Of a stretch of 64,000 nucleotides of DNA, positions 1 to 9,822 are shown in pieces (positions within the stretch are counted from its first letter, which is position 1; each line of letters starts with the position of its first letter). Origin of the DNA: Bacteroidota bacterium (GTDB taxonomy: Bacteria > Bacteroidota > Bacteroidia > Chitinophagales > Chitinophagaceae). The stretch spans positions 93,160 through 157,159 of the forward strand of contig JAFAGI010000009.1 in the NCBI GenBank assembly GCA_023422835.1, read 5' to 3'. Both the position numbers and the translations under genes were made by a program. The notes beneath the pieces were generated by a model that had not been told where the DNA came from, searched no databases, and was given only the letters and a program-made list of their open reading frames with translations.

Positions 1-740
1 TCAGCGCTCCATCCAATACTTTGTGTCTTGATTTCGGTAACAGCCGCTACAAATGCGGTATCATGTCGAAGGATCAACTGGTGGAAGAACGTGTACTTGG
101 CGATGACATATTAGCCGACCTGCGCAACATTGTAGATGAATTTAAACCGAAGCATTCCATTCTTTCATCCGTTATAGACCATGATAAAGAGGTGGAAGAG
201 CTGCTTAAGCAAACTACAAGCTTTCACCTGGTAACGCATGAAAGCAACCTGCCCATACGCGTGCCATCGCGCACTGTGGCACCATCAGTAGGTGCAGACA
301 GGTGGGCCATGCTGATGGGCGCTGTTGCCAGGTTTCCCAAACAGCACAACCTGGTGATAGGCCTTGGTTCCTGCATTACATTTAACTTTCTCAATAAATT
401 CAGTGAATTTCTCGGCGGCTCCATCTCTCCCGGTCTTTACATGCGCATGAAATCCATGAACCAGTTTACGGCAAAACTTCCTTTGGTAGAGCCCGAATGG
501 AATTTTCCGCTGATCGGTTATGATACCAAAACCAATATTCAAAGCGGCGTGATATTAGGCATCAGTAAAGAAATTGACGGTATCATTGATTTATATAAAG
601 AGAAATACACTAAATTTAACGTGCTTTTAACCGGTGGCGATGCCTCATTTTTCCTGCCTCATTTAAAAAACAGGATATTTGCAGACCCACATTTAATTTA
701 TAAAGGCTTATATGCTATCAGTAAAATCAATTCAAAATAA
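1..740 (+). CDS. coaX: Type III pantothenate kinase, 5' end cut by window edge
   Basis: Cytoplasmic kinase that phosphorylates pantothenate in the first step of coenzyme A synthesis. The frame is open to the left edge. The first possible start inside the window is a TTG at 21, directly before the ASKHA phosphate-binding motif LDFGNSRYK, and frame residues SAPSNT precede it, so the true start is probably just outside. Family hallmarks follow: VGADRWAMLMGA (the GADR motif), GGSISPGLYMRM, and a late GYDTKTNIQSG segment. The visible 239-246 residues are close to the usual ~245-260. The 3' end overlaps the next gene by 29 bases, which suggests translational coupling. Family assignment is firm; only the exact N-terminus is missing. 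Confidence 0.9.
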   Translation, partial: SAPSNTLCLDFGNSRYKCGIMSKDQLVEERVLGDDILADLRNIVDEFKPKHSILSSVIDHDKEVEELLKQTTSFHLVTHESNLPIRVPSRTVAPSVGADRWAMLMGAVARFPKQHNLVIGLGSCITFNFLNKFSEFLGGSISPGLYMRMKSMNQFTAKLPLVEPEWNFPLIGYDTKTNIQSGVILGISKEIDGIIDLYKEKYTKFNVLLTGGDASFFLPHLKNRIFADPHLIYKGLYAISKINSK

Positions 741-2157
741 AAAGTATTTTTTATTTTCATGCCTGGCCATTTTGCTTGCTGTGAACACTCAGGCTCAGGA
801 AAATTCACCGTTTTCGCGTTATGGATTGGGCGATTTATTTCCTTCACAATCTGCACAATACCGCGCCATCGGCGGCATGACTTCGGCTCAGGGCAACAGC
901 CTGCACCTCCTTAATCCCAACATTGGCACTCTTTCACTCAATCCCGCCAATCCTGCCAGCTATGGCATTTTAAGAACCCAGCCCAACAGGCAGGGTGGAA
1001 ATGTGAACTATGACCTTGGTATTATAGGCGACATGCGTACGCTGAAAAGTGTAAATCCGTCCAAAGCATATAACTCTGCCAACCTGATGCCTGCCTACTT
1101 TACCCTGGCTTTCCCGATCGCACAGTCTGGCATGGGTATAGCCTTAGGGATAAAGCCTGTTACAAGAGTGAGTTATAGCCTTAGCACCCGTACCCAATGG
1201 AGGCAAAGCCCCCAATCGGTGAAGTTAGATACGCTCAACAGTCGCAATTTAGGCGAAGGTGGTATTAACCAGGTATTTTTAGGCGTGGGCAAAGCTTTCG
1301 GCAACTTCAGGATCGGCGTGAACGGAGCTTATAACTTCGGTAAAAAAGATATTTCTACACTCACCTCCCTTAGCAACGATACCTTTCAGTATGCGACATC
1401 TTCTAAAAATATAAAGACTATTTACAGGGGCTTTACCTGGGACGCAGGTATGCAGTATACTATTAAATTAAAAGAAGTTACAGATCCTGTTTCTAAAATA
1501 CGCTCAACTTACAACCTTGACCTGGGTGTAAACGGTTCTATATCACAAAAATTAAATGCACGCCGGGAAATTGCTTACTACAAGATCGGTTTTAAAGCAG
1601 ACGACCAATATGGCGATAACCCTACAATAATAGATACCATCAGCTTTAAAGAAAACAGCAAAGGACAAGTAACGCTGCCTACAAGCTTAAACGGTGGATT
1701 TATGTTTAATAAATACCTAATGGGTATACAGAAATACGGTTTCGGGGCCGAGTACAATACCACCAACTGGTCTCAATACCGCGATGTGGAGAATATTGCA
1801 GATACAACGCTTTCCAATAGCTGGATGATCCGTGCCGGCGGCTATTTTATTCCAGATCCCTTGCGTGGGGCCAGCTTATTTTCCACAGCGCGCTACAGCA
1901 TCGGCGGGTATTATGGTAAAGACTACATCAACGTAGGCAACACTTCCAAAGATGGTTATGATATAATGGCTGTAACATTTGGCTTTGGATTTAACCTGCG
2001 CAAACAAATGTACAGCAACCAGAAATCTGTGGTAAACACAGCGTTTGAAATAGGCAAAAGAGGTTCTAACAGGAATAATGTTTCAGAGAACTTTTATAAA
2101 ATTTCCGTAGGATTTTCTCTGAGCGATATCTGGTTCTTAAAATCAAGATATGACTAA
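712..2157 (+). CDS. Putative outer-membrane beta-barrel protein
   Basis: Secreted protein of 481 residues with a signal peptide at about residues 1-28 (hydrophobic core then NTQAQ), followed by NSPFSRYGLGDL, a start that I recall from uncharacterised Bacteroidota outer-membrane proteins. The rest is rich in alternating aromatic/hydrophobic strands with Gly, Asn and Ser turns, as in a porin-like barrel, and the chain ends in a strand-like region with aromatic residues. It begins inside the 3' end of coaX and overlaps lptC by 8 bases, so the three genes very likely share a transcript. The link to lptC suggests a role in the outer membrane. The molecular function is unknown; the barrel is inferred from composition, not from a named family. 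Confidence 0.75.
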   Translation: MLSVKSIQNKKYFLFSCLAILLAVNTQAQENSPFSRYGLGDLFPSQSAQYRAIGGMTSAQGNSLHLLNPNIGTLSLNPANPASYGILRTQPNRQGGNVNYDLGIIGDMRTLKSVNPSKAYNSANLMPAYFTLAFPIAQSGMGIALGIKPVTRVSYSLSTRTQWRQSPQSVKLDTLNSRNLGEGGINQVFLGVGKAFGNFRIGVNGAYNFGKKDISTLTSLSNDTFQYATSSKNIKTIYRGFTWDAGMQYTIKLKEVTDPVSKIRSTYNLDLGVNGSISQKLNARREIAYYKIGFKADDQYGDNPTIIDTISFKENSKGQVTLPTSLNGGFMFNKYLMGIQKYGFGAEYNTTNWSQYRDVENIADTTLSNSWMIRAGGYFIPDPLRGASLFSTARYSIGGYYGKDYINVGNTSKDGYDIMAVTFGFGFNLRKQMYSNQKSVVNTAFEIGKRGSNRNNVSENFYKISVGFSLSDIWFLKSRYD

Positions 2158-2734
2158 AGGATTTCACCATATTTTTCTTTCAGCTGCTTTATGTATAGGC
2201 AGCTTTTTCTTTTTGGCTTCCTGTGAAAATGATATAAAAGAGGTGCAGAACTTGGGCAAAGGCAAAGAAAATATTGAGGAAGGCAGGGACATTGAGAGTT
2301 TCCTGAGCATTGGCGGCATGGTAAAAGCCAGGCTGAAAGCGCCTTATATGATCCGCCGCGATAAAGACAGCGCTGCTACTATTTTCCCCAATTCACTTTT
2401 TGTAACTTTTTACAACGAGCTTGCACCCATACCGGAGAGTTTTTTAAAAGCTAAGTACGGCAAATACTTTGTGGACGATTCCAAAGTTTTCCTGCGCGAC
2501 AGCGTGGTGTTTTACAACATCAAGGGAGATACTATGCGCACATCTGAACTGTGGTGGGATCAGAAAACAGAGGAGCTCTATACAGACAAACCCATCTGGT
2601 TTTTCCAGAAAGTTCCTTTTTCCCTGATCCAGGGGCGTGGCTTCCGCACCAAACAGGATTTCAGCAGTTATCACTTCGACCAGGTTTACGACAGCAAGAC
2701 ATCCGTAGCCGACAGTACATTACCTTCACAATAA
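2150..2734 (+). CDS. lptC: LPS export ABC transporter periplasmic protein LptC
   Basis: Inner-membrane-attached bridge protein that passes lipopolysaccharide from the LptBFG exporter to LptA. It has 194 residues with an N-terminal hydrophobic segment ending in a lipobox-like FLASC (Cys near residue 25), and then a mostly beta region with the family pattern: a segment around IGGMVKARLKAPYMIR, PNSLFVTFYNE, AKYGKYF, and a late GDTMRTSELWWDQKTEELYTD. The order matches the Bacteroidota version of LptC, which has a lipoprotein signal. It overlaps the preceding outer-membrane protein gene by 8 bases. No other lpt genes are in the window. Confidence 0.82.
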   Translation: MTKGFHHIFLSAALCIGSFFFLASCENDIKEVQNLGKGKENIEEGRDIESFLSIGGMVKARLKAPYMIRRDKDSAATIFPNSLFVTFYNELAPIPESFLKAKYGKYFVDDSKVFLRDSVVFYNIKGDTMRTSELWWDQKTEELYTDKPIWFFQKVPFSLIQGRGFRTKQDFSSYHFDQVYDSKTSVADSTLPSQ

Positions 2735-2770
2735 ATACGGCCGGGATTGAAAGCTTAAAAGAATAATCTG

Positions 2771-2778
2771 TATATTGC
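2771..2778 (+). promoter_or_regulatory. Possible Bacteroidota -7 promoter element upstream of the CNNM/CorC gene
   Basis: TATATTGC resembles the Bacteroidota -7 consensus TAnnTTTG, with a TTG 21 bases upstream at 2747-2749 that could be the -33 element. It lies 22 bases before the ATG at 2801, in the 66-base gap after lptC. One consensus position is off, so this is tentative. Confidence 0.35.
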
Positions 2779-2800
2779 ATCAATCTAAACAGCTAACCCA

Positions 2801-4084
2801 ATGGTGCCGGAACAGATATCTAATGTACTCTTAGTTATTGGTATTGCAGTCTCTTTGCTGCTGATGCTTTTCTTCGCAGGCATGAAATCTGCATTTGTAA
2901 GTTCCAACCGGTTAAACGTTGAATTAAGACGCAACCAGGGCACATCCGAAGGGGTACTTATGGGAAAATTTGTAGACCATAAGCACCTGTTTATTTCTAC
3001 CAGCTATTTCGGGATTGTATTGTGCACCGTAATGTACGCGTTCTTCTTCAACCAACTGCTGACCTCGGGTTTGTGGCTGCCTATACGGTTTGATAATATT
3101 TACCTGACGCTGTTGGTAAATGTATTTTTATCGTCTTTCCTCATTATATTTTTTGGTAAGTTCCTGGCAAAAGTCATTTTCAACCGCAACGACAAGTTAC
3201 TGTATGCGTTGCTTTTTACCTTCAACGGATTCCATAAGATCTTCAACCCGATCATAAACATGACCCAGAACTTTGCCAACGGCATTCTGAAGTATGTGTT
3301 TAATGTAAAGATCAACCAGGAAAAACATGCTTTTGGCTCTACCAACGCAGAGCAGCGATACTTCGCATCTTCAGACGAACAGGAAGAAGAAGAGATGAAC
3401 CACTTGGAAGTAAACACCCATCTTTTTGAAAATGCGCTATACCTTCCTTCGCTGAAGATAAGGCAGAGCCTTACGCCCAGGACAGAAGTTGCAGGGCTTG
3501 AGATTAAAACCGACATCAATACTGCACTCCGGAAGATCATAGAAAGCAAGCAAAGCAGGATGGTGGTTTATGAAAACAATATTGACAACATCCTGGGTTA
3601 TGTAATGATGATGGATTTTTTCAAGAATCCGCCAGACCTGCAAAGTATCCTTATGCCGGTATTTATTGTGCCCGAAACAAAATCTGTAACAGACCTGCTG
3701 CACCGTTTTTCTAAAGAAAGAAAAAGCGTAGCATGGGTAGTAGATGAGTTTGGCGGCACTGCGGGCATCATTACTGTAGACAATATCCTACGCGAGCTTT
3801 TCGGCGAAGCACAGGATGAGTTCGGCAGAAACAATTACGTAGAGAAGAGAATCTCGGAAAATGAATTTATTTTTTCCGGTAGGATAGAACTTGCGCGGCT
3901 CAATGAAAAATACGATTTTGATTTCCCGGAGAAAGAATCCGAAACGCTTTCGGGCTACATTATCCGCGAGAACAAGCGTATACCCAAAGAAAAAGAGCGC
4001 GTGATCGTGGACAACTATGTGTTTGATATCATCAGCGTTTCAGAAACAAAGATCGGGCTTGTAAAAGTAAAAATGCTCCGATAA
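2801..4084 (+). CDS. CNNM/CorC-HlyC family membrane protein with CBS pair
   Basis: Inner-membrane protein of 427 residues. The N-terminal CNNM (DUF21-type) domain has hydrophobic segments at about 6-30, 62-85 and 98-125. A cytoplasmic CBS pair covers about 205-330, opening with [15 protein letters not shown], the usual MTPR-type start, and containing [18 protein letters not shown] CorC/HlyC C-terminal domain covers about 345-427. Relatives are linked to Mg2+ or Co2+ efflux, and in Bacteroidota they are often called hemolysin or gliding-motility associated proteins; I cannot tell the substrate here. The gene follows lptC after 66 bases and precedes the ChrA-like gene by 26 bases. Confidence 0.85.
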   Translation: MVPEQISNVLLVIGIAVSLLLMLFFAGMKSAFVSSNRLNVELRRNQGTSEGVLMGKFVDHKHLFISTSYFGIVLCTVMYAFFFNQLLTSGLWLPIRFDNIYLTLLVNVFLSSFLIIFFGKFLAKVIFNRNDKLLYALLFTFNGFHKIFNPIINMTQNFANGILKYVFNVKINQEKHAFGSTNAEQRYFASSDEQEEEEMNHLEVNTHLFENALYLPSLKIRQSLTPRTEVAGLEIKTDINTALRKIIESKQSRMVVYENNIDNILGYVMMMDFFKNPPDLQSILMPVFIVPETKSVTDLLHRFSKERKSVAWVVDEFGGTAGIITVDNILRELFGEAQDEFGRNNYVEKRISENEFIFSGRIELARLNEKYDFDFPEKESETLSGYIIRENKRIPKEKERVIVDNYVFDIISVSETKIGLVKVKMLR

Positions 4085-4110
4085 TATTATTTGTCAGCAA
4101 TCAGCCAATA

Positions 4111-5373
4111 GTGAAGTTTGTAAAACTCTTAAGACATCTGGACTTTTTAAAATCGGTTTTCCTGTTCAGCATTACCGCCTTCGGTGGAGCGCAGGCACAC
4201 CTGGCCATGATGCTGAAAACGTTTGTGAACGAAAGAAAAGATGTAACCGAAGAGGAGCTGATCGAGTACAATGCCTTCTGCCAGATGTTGCCGGGCGCTT
4301 CCTCTACGCAACTGGTAACACTTATCGGTTACAAACGCGGCGGCTTTCTGCTTTCCATACTGTCGCTGATCATGTGGCTGTTGCCCGCCTGTACGCTGAT
4401 GGGCGCTTTCTCTTTCCTGCTGGTGTATTTTGATCAGAAGGCTATTGACACTGCTTCCCTTTTTAAATACATCAACCCTATGGCGATAGGGTTTATCGCC
4501 TATTCCGGCTACAAGCTCATGCGCATTTCTGTGCACAATCCTATTACCAGAATTATTCTGGTGATAGTAACGATAATTACCTTTCTGTTTTTTAAAGTGC
4601 CCTGGATATTCCCGGGATTGCTGCTCTTATCCGGATTGGCCACCTGCTTCAGCAGAAAACGTATACCGCAGCAAGGTACTCCTCCGCGCAAGATCAGGTG
4701 GGGCAATATACTGGTGTTTCTGGCAGTTTTTGCTGTTGCCGGGTATCTTTCCGAAACCTCAAGAAAAAACAATTGGGAAAACCGCTGGAAATTTAACCTG
4801 TTTGAGAACTTTTACCGCTTCGGATCGCTTGTTTTCGGCGGTGGCGATGTGCTTACGCCTATGATGTATGAGCAGTATGTTGTGCGACCTGAAAATCCGA
4901 AAAAAGTTTCCGACACACAAAGGCTGAGGATCAATAAGGAAGAGTTTCTTACAGGCTATGGGGTGCTTAAAGCCGTTCCGGGTCCAACGTTTTCCATCGC
5001 CTCTTTTGTAGGTAGCATGGCGGCAAAAGACCGTGGCCCCGGCAGCCAGTTGCAGGGAAGTGTGATAGCTACAGTGGCCATTTTTCTGCCATCAACTTTA
5101 TTGGTGCTTTTCTTTTTCCCGGTGTGGAACAACCTGAAGAAGTATGCGGTGATCTATCGGGCTATGGAAGGCGTGAATGCAGCTATTGTGGGTATTATCT
5201 TTGCTTCCTTCTTTTACCTGTTCAAAGATATTTCCATCGACCTTACAGATGGAAAGATCGTTCATTGGTTAAATATAATAACCATTACAGGCACGTTTGC
5301 TGTATTGAATTATACAAATATCAAAGCGCCGTTTATTGTATTGTTTTGCCTGCTGCTGGGATTATTATTTTAA
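4111..5373 (+). CDS. chrA: Chromate transporter (CHR) family protein
   Basis: Polytopic inner-membrane protein of 420 residues made of two homologous CHR halves. The N-half carries [15 protein letters not shown] and [17 protein letters not shown]; the C-half carries the matching [17 protein letters not shown] and [17 protein letters not shown]. This duplication is typical of long-chain ChrA proteins, which export chromate by a proton-coupled mechanism, although many members have no proven substrate. The start is a GTG at 4111, with no better in-frame ATG nearby. The last four bases overlap the convergent small gene on the other strand. Confidence 0.85.
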   Translation: MKFVKLLRHLDFLKSVFLFSITAFGGAQAHLAMMLKTFVNERKDVTEEELIEYNAFCQMLPGASSTQLVTLIGYKRGGFLLSILSLIMWLLPACTLMGAFSFLLVYFDQKAIDTASLFKYINPMAIGFIAYSGYKLMRISVHNPITRIILVIVTIITFLFFKVPWIFPGLLLLSGLATCFSRKRIPQQGTPPRKIRWGNILVFLAVFAVAGYLSETSRKNNWENRWKFNLFENFYRFGSLVFGGGDVLTPMMYEQYVVRPENPKKVSDTQRLRINKEEFLTGYGVLKAVPGPTFSIASFVGSMAAKDRGPGSQLQGSVIATVAIFLPSTLLVLFFFPVWNNLKKYAVIYRAMEGVNAAIVGIIFASFFYLFKDISIDLTDGKIVHWLNIITITGTFAVLNYTNIKAPFIVLFCLLLGLLF

Positions 5374-5612
5374 GGATGCTGCTCTTTTTTACGGATGGCA
5401 TTTTCTCTTCTGTACCACCTGTAGCCAATGAAGAATAGAATGGTAAGTGGTATTGCCATAAGATAAAGAATGGCAGCGTTCAGCCCCTTGGCCGGCCCTT
5501 CACCCATTTGCATGGCAGTTTTGGTGCAAATAGCACATTGTGCTTCTGCCTGCAAAACCAGGGCAGCCAGCATGACCACCAGGATCGATATTTTGTTGAG
5601 GAACTGCTTCAT
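5370..5612 (-). CDS. Small exported membrane protein, conserved type, function unknown
   Basis: An 80-residue protein. An N-terminal signal peptide (about 1-24, ending QAEA) is followed by [15 protein letters not shown], a short CxxC-containing stretch, then one transmembrane helix at about 45-65 and a basic C-terminal tail ([15 protein letters not shown]). The predicted topology is an exported Cys pair with a cytoplasmic basic tail. I recall small proteins of this plan (AQCAIC, helix, YRWYKRE) across Bacteroidota, with no known function. The gene is convergent with the ChrA-like gene and overlaps its last four bases. Confidence 0.7.
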   Translation of the reverse strand: MKQFLNKISILVVMLAALVLQAEAQCAICTKTAMQMGEGPAKGLNAAILYLMAIPLTILFFIGYRWYRRENAIRKKEQHP

Positions 5613-5700
5613 TAAAGCGAAGATATAATTATTTTGTAATAATTACCTGTTAACGCTAAACTAAGATTCTTCTGAAATATGTACTATTTTTAACGCTATT

Positions 5701-7476
5701 ATGATAGAAGCATATATCCTGCTGCGCAATACGTATACAACAGCGCAACAAAAAATTCAAGGATCATTTAACCTGCTGAGCATGGCGCGCCTGCTTAGTT
5801 TGCTGGGCGCTCTCTTTGCCGCGTATAAATATTTCGACACCAAAACATCCGGCTGGCTTATGACGGGTGTTGTATTTCTTACTGCATTCCTGGTATTGGT
5901 ACGCATCCATCAACGTATATCCTTTCGTTTGCAGCTGGCCAAAAAACTCAGAGAAATAAACGACAGGGAGATTGATTACCTTGAAAACCATACACTGTAT
6001 TATTCGGGAGGTGCAGCATTTGTTGATCACCAGCATGCCTATAGTTTTGACCTGGATATTTTTGGAGATAAATCCCTCTTTCAGCACCTAAACCGCACAG
6101 GCACCTCCATGGGTTTGCAAAGCCTGGCAAAAGGTTTTACCAACCACCTTTCCAATGATGATATTCCGGCGCATCAGCACGCAGTAAAAGAACTTACCAA
6201 CGACGTGGAATGGAGACAGCAGGTACTTGCATTGGCATTGCTTTCAAAAGATAAACAAGCTTATAAGAACCTTGCAGATTGGACAGGGAGGAAGCCGGCA
6301 ACCATCAACATATTAGTTAACGCAGCATCGTACATCATTCCTGCATGCATCATGATTTGTTTTGCGAGCTATGCTTTTTTTGACCTGCCAACGCTCCGCT
6401 ATATTCAATATGGTTTTTTATTAAACCTGCTGATTGCTTCACCGGTATTGAAGCATATCTTTAAGGAGAATAATCGTTTCGACAAGATAGAAACGGTATT
6501 GCAAAGATATGTATTGCTACTGCAAAAAATTGAAGCCCGGAATTTCGAAAGCAGCTATTTACGTGACTTACAGGCTAAGCTCAGGGTTAATGGCCGCTTG
6601 GCAAGTGTACAGTTAAAAACCATTGGTAAATTGTTCGGGCAGATGAACACCATTGCCAATGTGCTGGCGCTGATTGTACTAAACGGTTTTTTTCAATACC
6701 ATGTGCATGTATACAGGGCTGTATTGAAATGGAAAAAAATGAATGCAGGTTTTTTATTGCAATGGCTGGATGTCATCGGCGAAATAGAGAAGCTCAACAG
6801 CCTGGCTAACTTTGCTTTTAACAATAAAGCGTATGTTTTCCCGGCAATAAATAAAAATAGCATAATTGCCTTTGAGGCATTGGGACACCCGCTGATCCGG
6901 CAGGACAAAAGAGTTTGCAATGATATCAGTTTTGAAAAACACAACTTTCTGGTGCTTACCGGCTCCAATATGTCGGGCAAAAGTACTTTCCTGCGCAGCC
7001 TGGGAGTAAATATGATACTGGCATCGATGGGTTCGGTAGTCTGTGCCAAAGCGGCACAGGTGCACCCGCTGCGAGTGCTTGTTTCCATGCGCCTGTCTGA
7101 TTCTTTAAGTGAAGGCGCCTCCTACTTCTTTGCTGAAGTAAGCCGGTTAAAATACATCATGGACCATACAACTAAGGAACGATGTTTTATTTTGCTGGAT
7201 GAGATATTGCGCGGCACTAACTCCGACGATAAACGCTCCGGCACAATCGGCGTGATCAAAAAGCTATTACATAACGAGGCTACCGGCGCTATAGCCACAC
7301 ATGATATAGAGGTATGCAGGCTCAAGGAAGATTTTCCTGAAAGTATTATGAATAAAAGGTTTGAGGTAAACATAGTAGAGGATGAGTTGCACTTCGACTA
7401 CAAGCTGCTTGATGGCGTATGCCGCAACAAAAGCGCCACATTCCTGATGAAGAAGATGCAGATTATTGAGCAGTGA
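5701..7476 (+). CDS. Membrane-anchored MutS-family ATPase (not canonical MutS)
   Basis: A 591-residue protein. Two hydrophobic segments lie near the N-terminus (about 28-45 and 50-70) and another hydrophobic stretch at about 205-250. A MutS lever/core-like helical region follows, then a C-terminal MutS ABC-type ATPase. The Walker A loop TGSNMSGKSTFLRSLG is at about 420-435 and the Walker B/signature LLDEILRGTNSDDKRSG at about 496-512. The mismatch-recognition (N-terminal) and connector domains of true MutS are absent, as is the Smr nuclease domain of MutS2. It therefore belongs to the MutS-related group common in Bacteroidota, whose role is unproven. It stands alone between convergent and co-directional neighbours. 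Confidence 0.8.
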   Translation: MIEAYILLRNTYTTAQQKIQGSFNLLSMARLLSLLGALFAAYKYFDTKTSGWLMTGVVFLTAFLVLVRIHQRISFRLQLAKKLREINDREIDYLENHTLYYSGGAAFVDHQHAYSFDLDIFGDKSLFQHLNRTGTSMGLQSLAKGFTNHLSNDDIPAHQHAVKELTNDVEWRQQVLALALLSKDKQAYKNLADWTGRKPATINILVNAASYIIPACIMICFASYAFFDLPTLRYIQYGFLLNLLIASPVLKHIFKENNRFDKIETVLQRYVLLLQKIEARNFESSYLRDLQAKLRVNGRLASVQLKTIGKLFGQMNTIANVLALIVLNGFFQYHVHVYRAVLKWKKMNAGFLLQWLDVIGEIEKLNSLANFAFNNKAYVFPAINKNSIIAFEALGHPLIRQDKRVCNDISFEKHNFLVLTGSNMSGKSTFLRSLGVNMILASMGSVVCAKAAQVHPLRVLVSMRLSDSLSEGASYFFAEVSRLKYIMDHTTKERCFILLDEILRGTNSDDKRSGTIGVIKKLLHNEATGAIATHDIEVCRLKEDFPESIMNKRFEVNIVEDELHFDYKLLDGVCRNKSATFLMKKMQIIEQ

Positions 7477-7597
7477 AATAAATATCTACAATAATATGAT
7501 TTAATTTTATACAGGATTTGAACGGTGAAATACTGCCCGTTACTCAAACACAATCCAGCGATCAGGAACCATTAAAGAATATTAAAAAAGTATACGG

Positions 7598-9361
7598 ATG
7601 AAATGGATATCAATCAGCGAATTATTGAACCGCACCAGAAAAATAACAGAACGTTTTCCCCTGCAATCCGTACTGGTTGTTGCAGCAGCAGCTATTGCGT
7701 ACGTACTGGCAGGCCGGCAATTTACACACACTTCTCTTATAAGCATGCTGATCTTTTGCGGACTTTCATTGGTGCTGTCTTTATCTGTTTTGTTGTTTGC
7801 TGAAGCCGGTCAGTACAGCCGGTGGAAAAGTCTTTTATTACAGTTGGCAGCACTGTTGCTGTGTTTCTTTATTACGCTGTGGCTAGATCCCTGGATAGCA
7901 CAAGCTTATGCATACATCCTGGTATTCCTGGCGCTGGCATTTCATCTTTCGGTATCATTTGCGGCTTTCGTGCAAAAGGGCGCTATTGAACATTTCTGGC
8001 ATTTTAATAAAACGCTTTTTCTGCGTTTACTCACTGCCGCGCTGTATTCCTTTGTAATAGTGATGGGGCTTTATCTTGCGGTGTTTGCAGTGAAAGAGCT
8101 CTTTAGTGTATCAATCAAAGATACGGTTTACATGAGAATATTCCTGCTCGTAGCCATAGGCTTCAATACCTTATTCTTTCTTTCCGGCATACCGGATGTG
8201 AACACACACCACGCTCGTGAATACTACTATCCTAAAGGTTTAAAGATATTTACCCAGTATGTACTCGTACCGCTCATGATCATTTACCTGGGCATCCTAC
8301 TGCTGTATGAAGGAAAGATTTTAGTAGAATGGCAACTGCCCAACGGATATGTTTCCACGCTGATCCTGGCTTATACGGTATTTGGCATATTGTCGTTGCT
8401 CCTCATCTACCCAATCAAAGATACGGAAGGCAACCGATGGATCCGGTGGTTCTCTCAATGGTTTTATATTATGATGGTCTCTCTGATTGTATTGTTGTCA
8501 CTGGCAGTTTATAAAAGAGTATCTGACTACGGCATTACCATCGAGCGCTATGCGCTGATTGCGCTTGCTGTGTGGCTTTCGGCCATCACCCTATACTTTT
8601 TATTCAGCCGGGTAAAAAGCATTAAAATTATTCCGCTGTCTTTAGCGGTTGTGGCGCTGGTTGCAGCCCTGGGTCCTTTGAGTGCATCTGAGGTGTCTAA
8701 AAGATCACAGCAAAAAAGATTAAAAGTTTACATGCACGACAATTCAAAAAAAGCAAAACAAGAAACTACCTCTATCATTAAATACCTGGTAAGAATGTAT
8801 GGCCTTACGGCCTTGCAGCCATTTACCCCAACTGATCTTGCGGCGGTGCAAGACTCTATCATTGCGATGCCGGTAAAGCACAAGTACAGCTGGCACTATG
8901 AATTACGCGATAAGCTCACAGACAGAGGCTTTGCCATATTGAACATAGAATCTACTGATAAGGACTTTATGATCCCGGTAACTATCTATGGCGGCAATAA
9001 GAACGATGTGGTGAAAATTTCCGGCTATGATTATGTAGTTCCACTGGAATATTACCTCGATGAGCAAAAATTTAAAATTGACAGCCTGGATATTTCCGTC
9101 AAAAAAAATCAACAATATTGCATCGTAAGAGCCGCCAATACGGCTGCCTTGCAATTCCCGGTTGACTCTTTATTGCAAGAGGTTAGAACCAAGTACGATA
9201 ATTCTTTAGCTACAAATGATATTGTGTATAACGGCGAGTTAAGCATTATCCGCAGCAATCAGTTCATGGATGCAAAACTAATAGTAACCCAATTTACAGG
9301 CTATGATGGCAATGCATCATCGGATAGCTACAAAGCATATTTGCTTTTCCGGAAGAAATAA
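7598..9361 (+). CDS. DUF4153 domain-containing multi-pass membrane protein
   Basis: A 587-residue protein. The first ~370 residues form a run of about a dozen hydrophobic helices in the DUF4153 pattern (for example GVLLFAEAGQY-type breaks and a central KDTEGNRWIRWF loop). From about residue 375 a soluble C-terminal domain begins with KRSQQKRLKVYMHDNSKK and continues to the end with mixed beta/alpha content, probably outside or at the membrane face. Function is unknown. It follows the MutS-like gene after 121 bases on the same strand. The start is the first ATG, MKWISISELLN. Confidence 0.75.
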   Translation: MKWISISELLNRTRKITERFPLQSVLVVAAAAIAYVLAGRQFTHTSLISMLIFCGLSLVLSLSVLLFAEAGQYSRWKSLLLQLAALLLCFFITLWLDPWIAQAYAYILVFLALAFHLSVSFAAFVQKGAIEHFWHFNKTLFLRLLTAALYSFVIVMGLYLAVFAVKELFSVSIKDTVYMRIFLLVAIGFNTLFFLSGIPDVNTHHAREYYYPKGLKIFTQYVLVPLMIIYLGILLLYEGKILVEWQLPNGYVSTLILAYTVFGILSLLLIYPIKDTEGNRWIRWFSQWFYIMMVSLIVLLSLAVYKRVSDYGITIERYALIALAVWLSAITLYFLFSRVKSIKIIPLSLAVVALVAALGPLSASEVSKRSQQKRLKVYMHDNSKKAKQETTSIIKYLVRMYGLTALQPFTPTDLAAVQDSIIAMPVKHKYSWHYELRDKLTDRGFAILNIESTDKDFMIPVTIYGGNKNDVVKISGYDYVVPLEYYLDEQKFKIDSLDISVKKNQQYCIVRAANTAALQFPVDSLLQEVRTKYDNSLATNDIVYNGELSIIRSNQFMDAKLIVTQFTGYDGNASSDSYKAYLLFRKK

Positions 9362-9514
9362 TGTTCGCTTTGTTGATCGCAAGCTTTGTAAATCTTTCTG
9401 AACTACAGAAAAGGCTGTGAAAGCTTGTGGCGCCGGCCATAACCTTTAATAGATTGCTTATTATATGAAATAATAAGCAAGTTGCATTCAAATTGTTAGT
9501 AAATAAAGGCTATT

Positions 9515-9571
9515 GCATGTGGCAATTAAAAACAGCCACAAAGCGGCGCACTAAAAATACACACATGAAAT
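9515..9571 (+). repeat. Dispersed repeat A, full copy
   Basis: The 57-base unit opens with CATGTGGCAA and closes with ACACATGAAAT, so its ends can pair as a stem. The centre carries TTAAAAACAGCCACAAAGCG. A shorter copy lies 67 bases downstream (9638-9679), and a related central block appears at 25599-25645. It lies in a gene-free interval. I do not recognise it as a named element. Confidence 0.7.
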
Positions 9572-9590
9572 AACCATAAAGATTAAGAAT

Positions 9591-9615
9591 CTATACCAAC
9601 CGGGAATGAGTATTG
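9591..9615 (-). repeat. Dispersed repeat B, diverged copy
   Basis: Read on the minus strand this contains CATTCCCGGTTGGTATAGAT, matching the core of the 33-bp unit seen at 21453-21483, 21534-21566 and 25556-25588. It lies directly after a copy of repeat A, the same pairing as at 25.6 kb. Confidence 0.55.
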
Positions 9616-9637
9616 AATCAAAAAAAAATGGTTTTTC

Positions 9638-9679
9638 CATGTGGCAACTAAAAAATAACTAAAAATACCCACATGAAAT
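9638..9679 (+). repeat. Dispersed repeat A, short copy
   Basis: This copy has the same outer arms as the unit at 9515 (CATGTGGCAAC at the left, CCCACATGAAAT at the right) but lacks the internal CAGCCACAAAGCGGCG block. The left CATGTGG and right CCCACATG are complementary and could form a hairpin. Confidence 0.65.
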
Positions 9680-9785
9680 CTCCGGAGAATTTTATGTAGA
9701 ATCATGATCAAACAACGGTACATTATACACTTGTAAAGCCTGTTGCTTCGTGGTTCTTTGGTTTTTTTATAAATAATTTATACGT

Positions 9786-9793
9786 TAACTTCG
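9786..9793 (+). promoter_or_regulatory. Possible -7 promoter element for the M20 dipeptidase gene
   Basis: TAACTTCG is one base from the Bacteroidota -7 consensus TAnnTTTG and lies 30 bases before the ATG at 9823. A TTTG at 9757-9760 is 25 bases upstream, somewhat too far for a good -33 element. Tentative. Confidence 0.35.
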
Positions 9794-9822
9794 TAAGCCT
9801 TAAACTATTAAACACAATCTAT

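Larger units (their letters stand above)
9362..9822 (+). other. Gene-free interval with repeats and a hairpin
   Basis: No coding potential is seen in these 461 bases. They hold a 9-bp perfect hairpin (arms 9456-9464 and 9470-9478, five-base loop), two copies of a hairpin-forming repeat (9515-9571 and 9638-9679), one copy of the 33-bp dispersed repeat (around 9591-9615), and a promoter-like element before the M20 peptidase gene. Confidence 0.7.

Noticed and set aside
9456..9478. A 9-bp hairpin as a terminator of the DUF4153 gene
   Set aside because: It is about 95 bases past the stop and has no T-run; it was kept only as part of the interval description.
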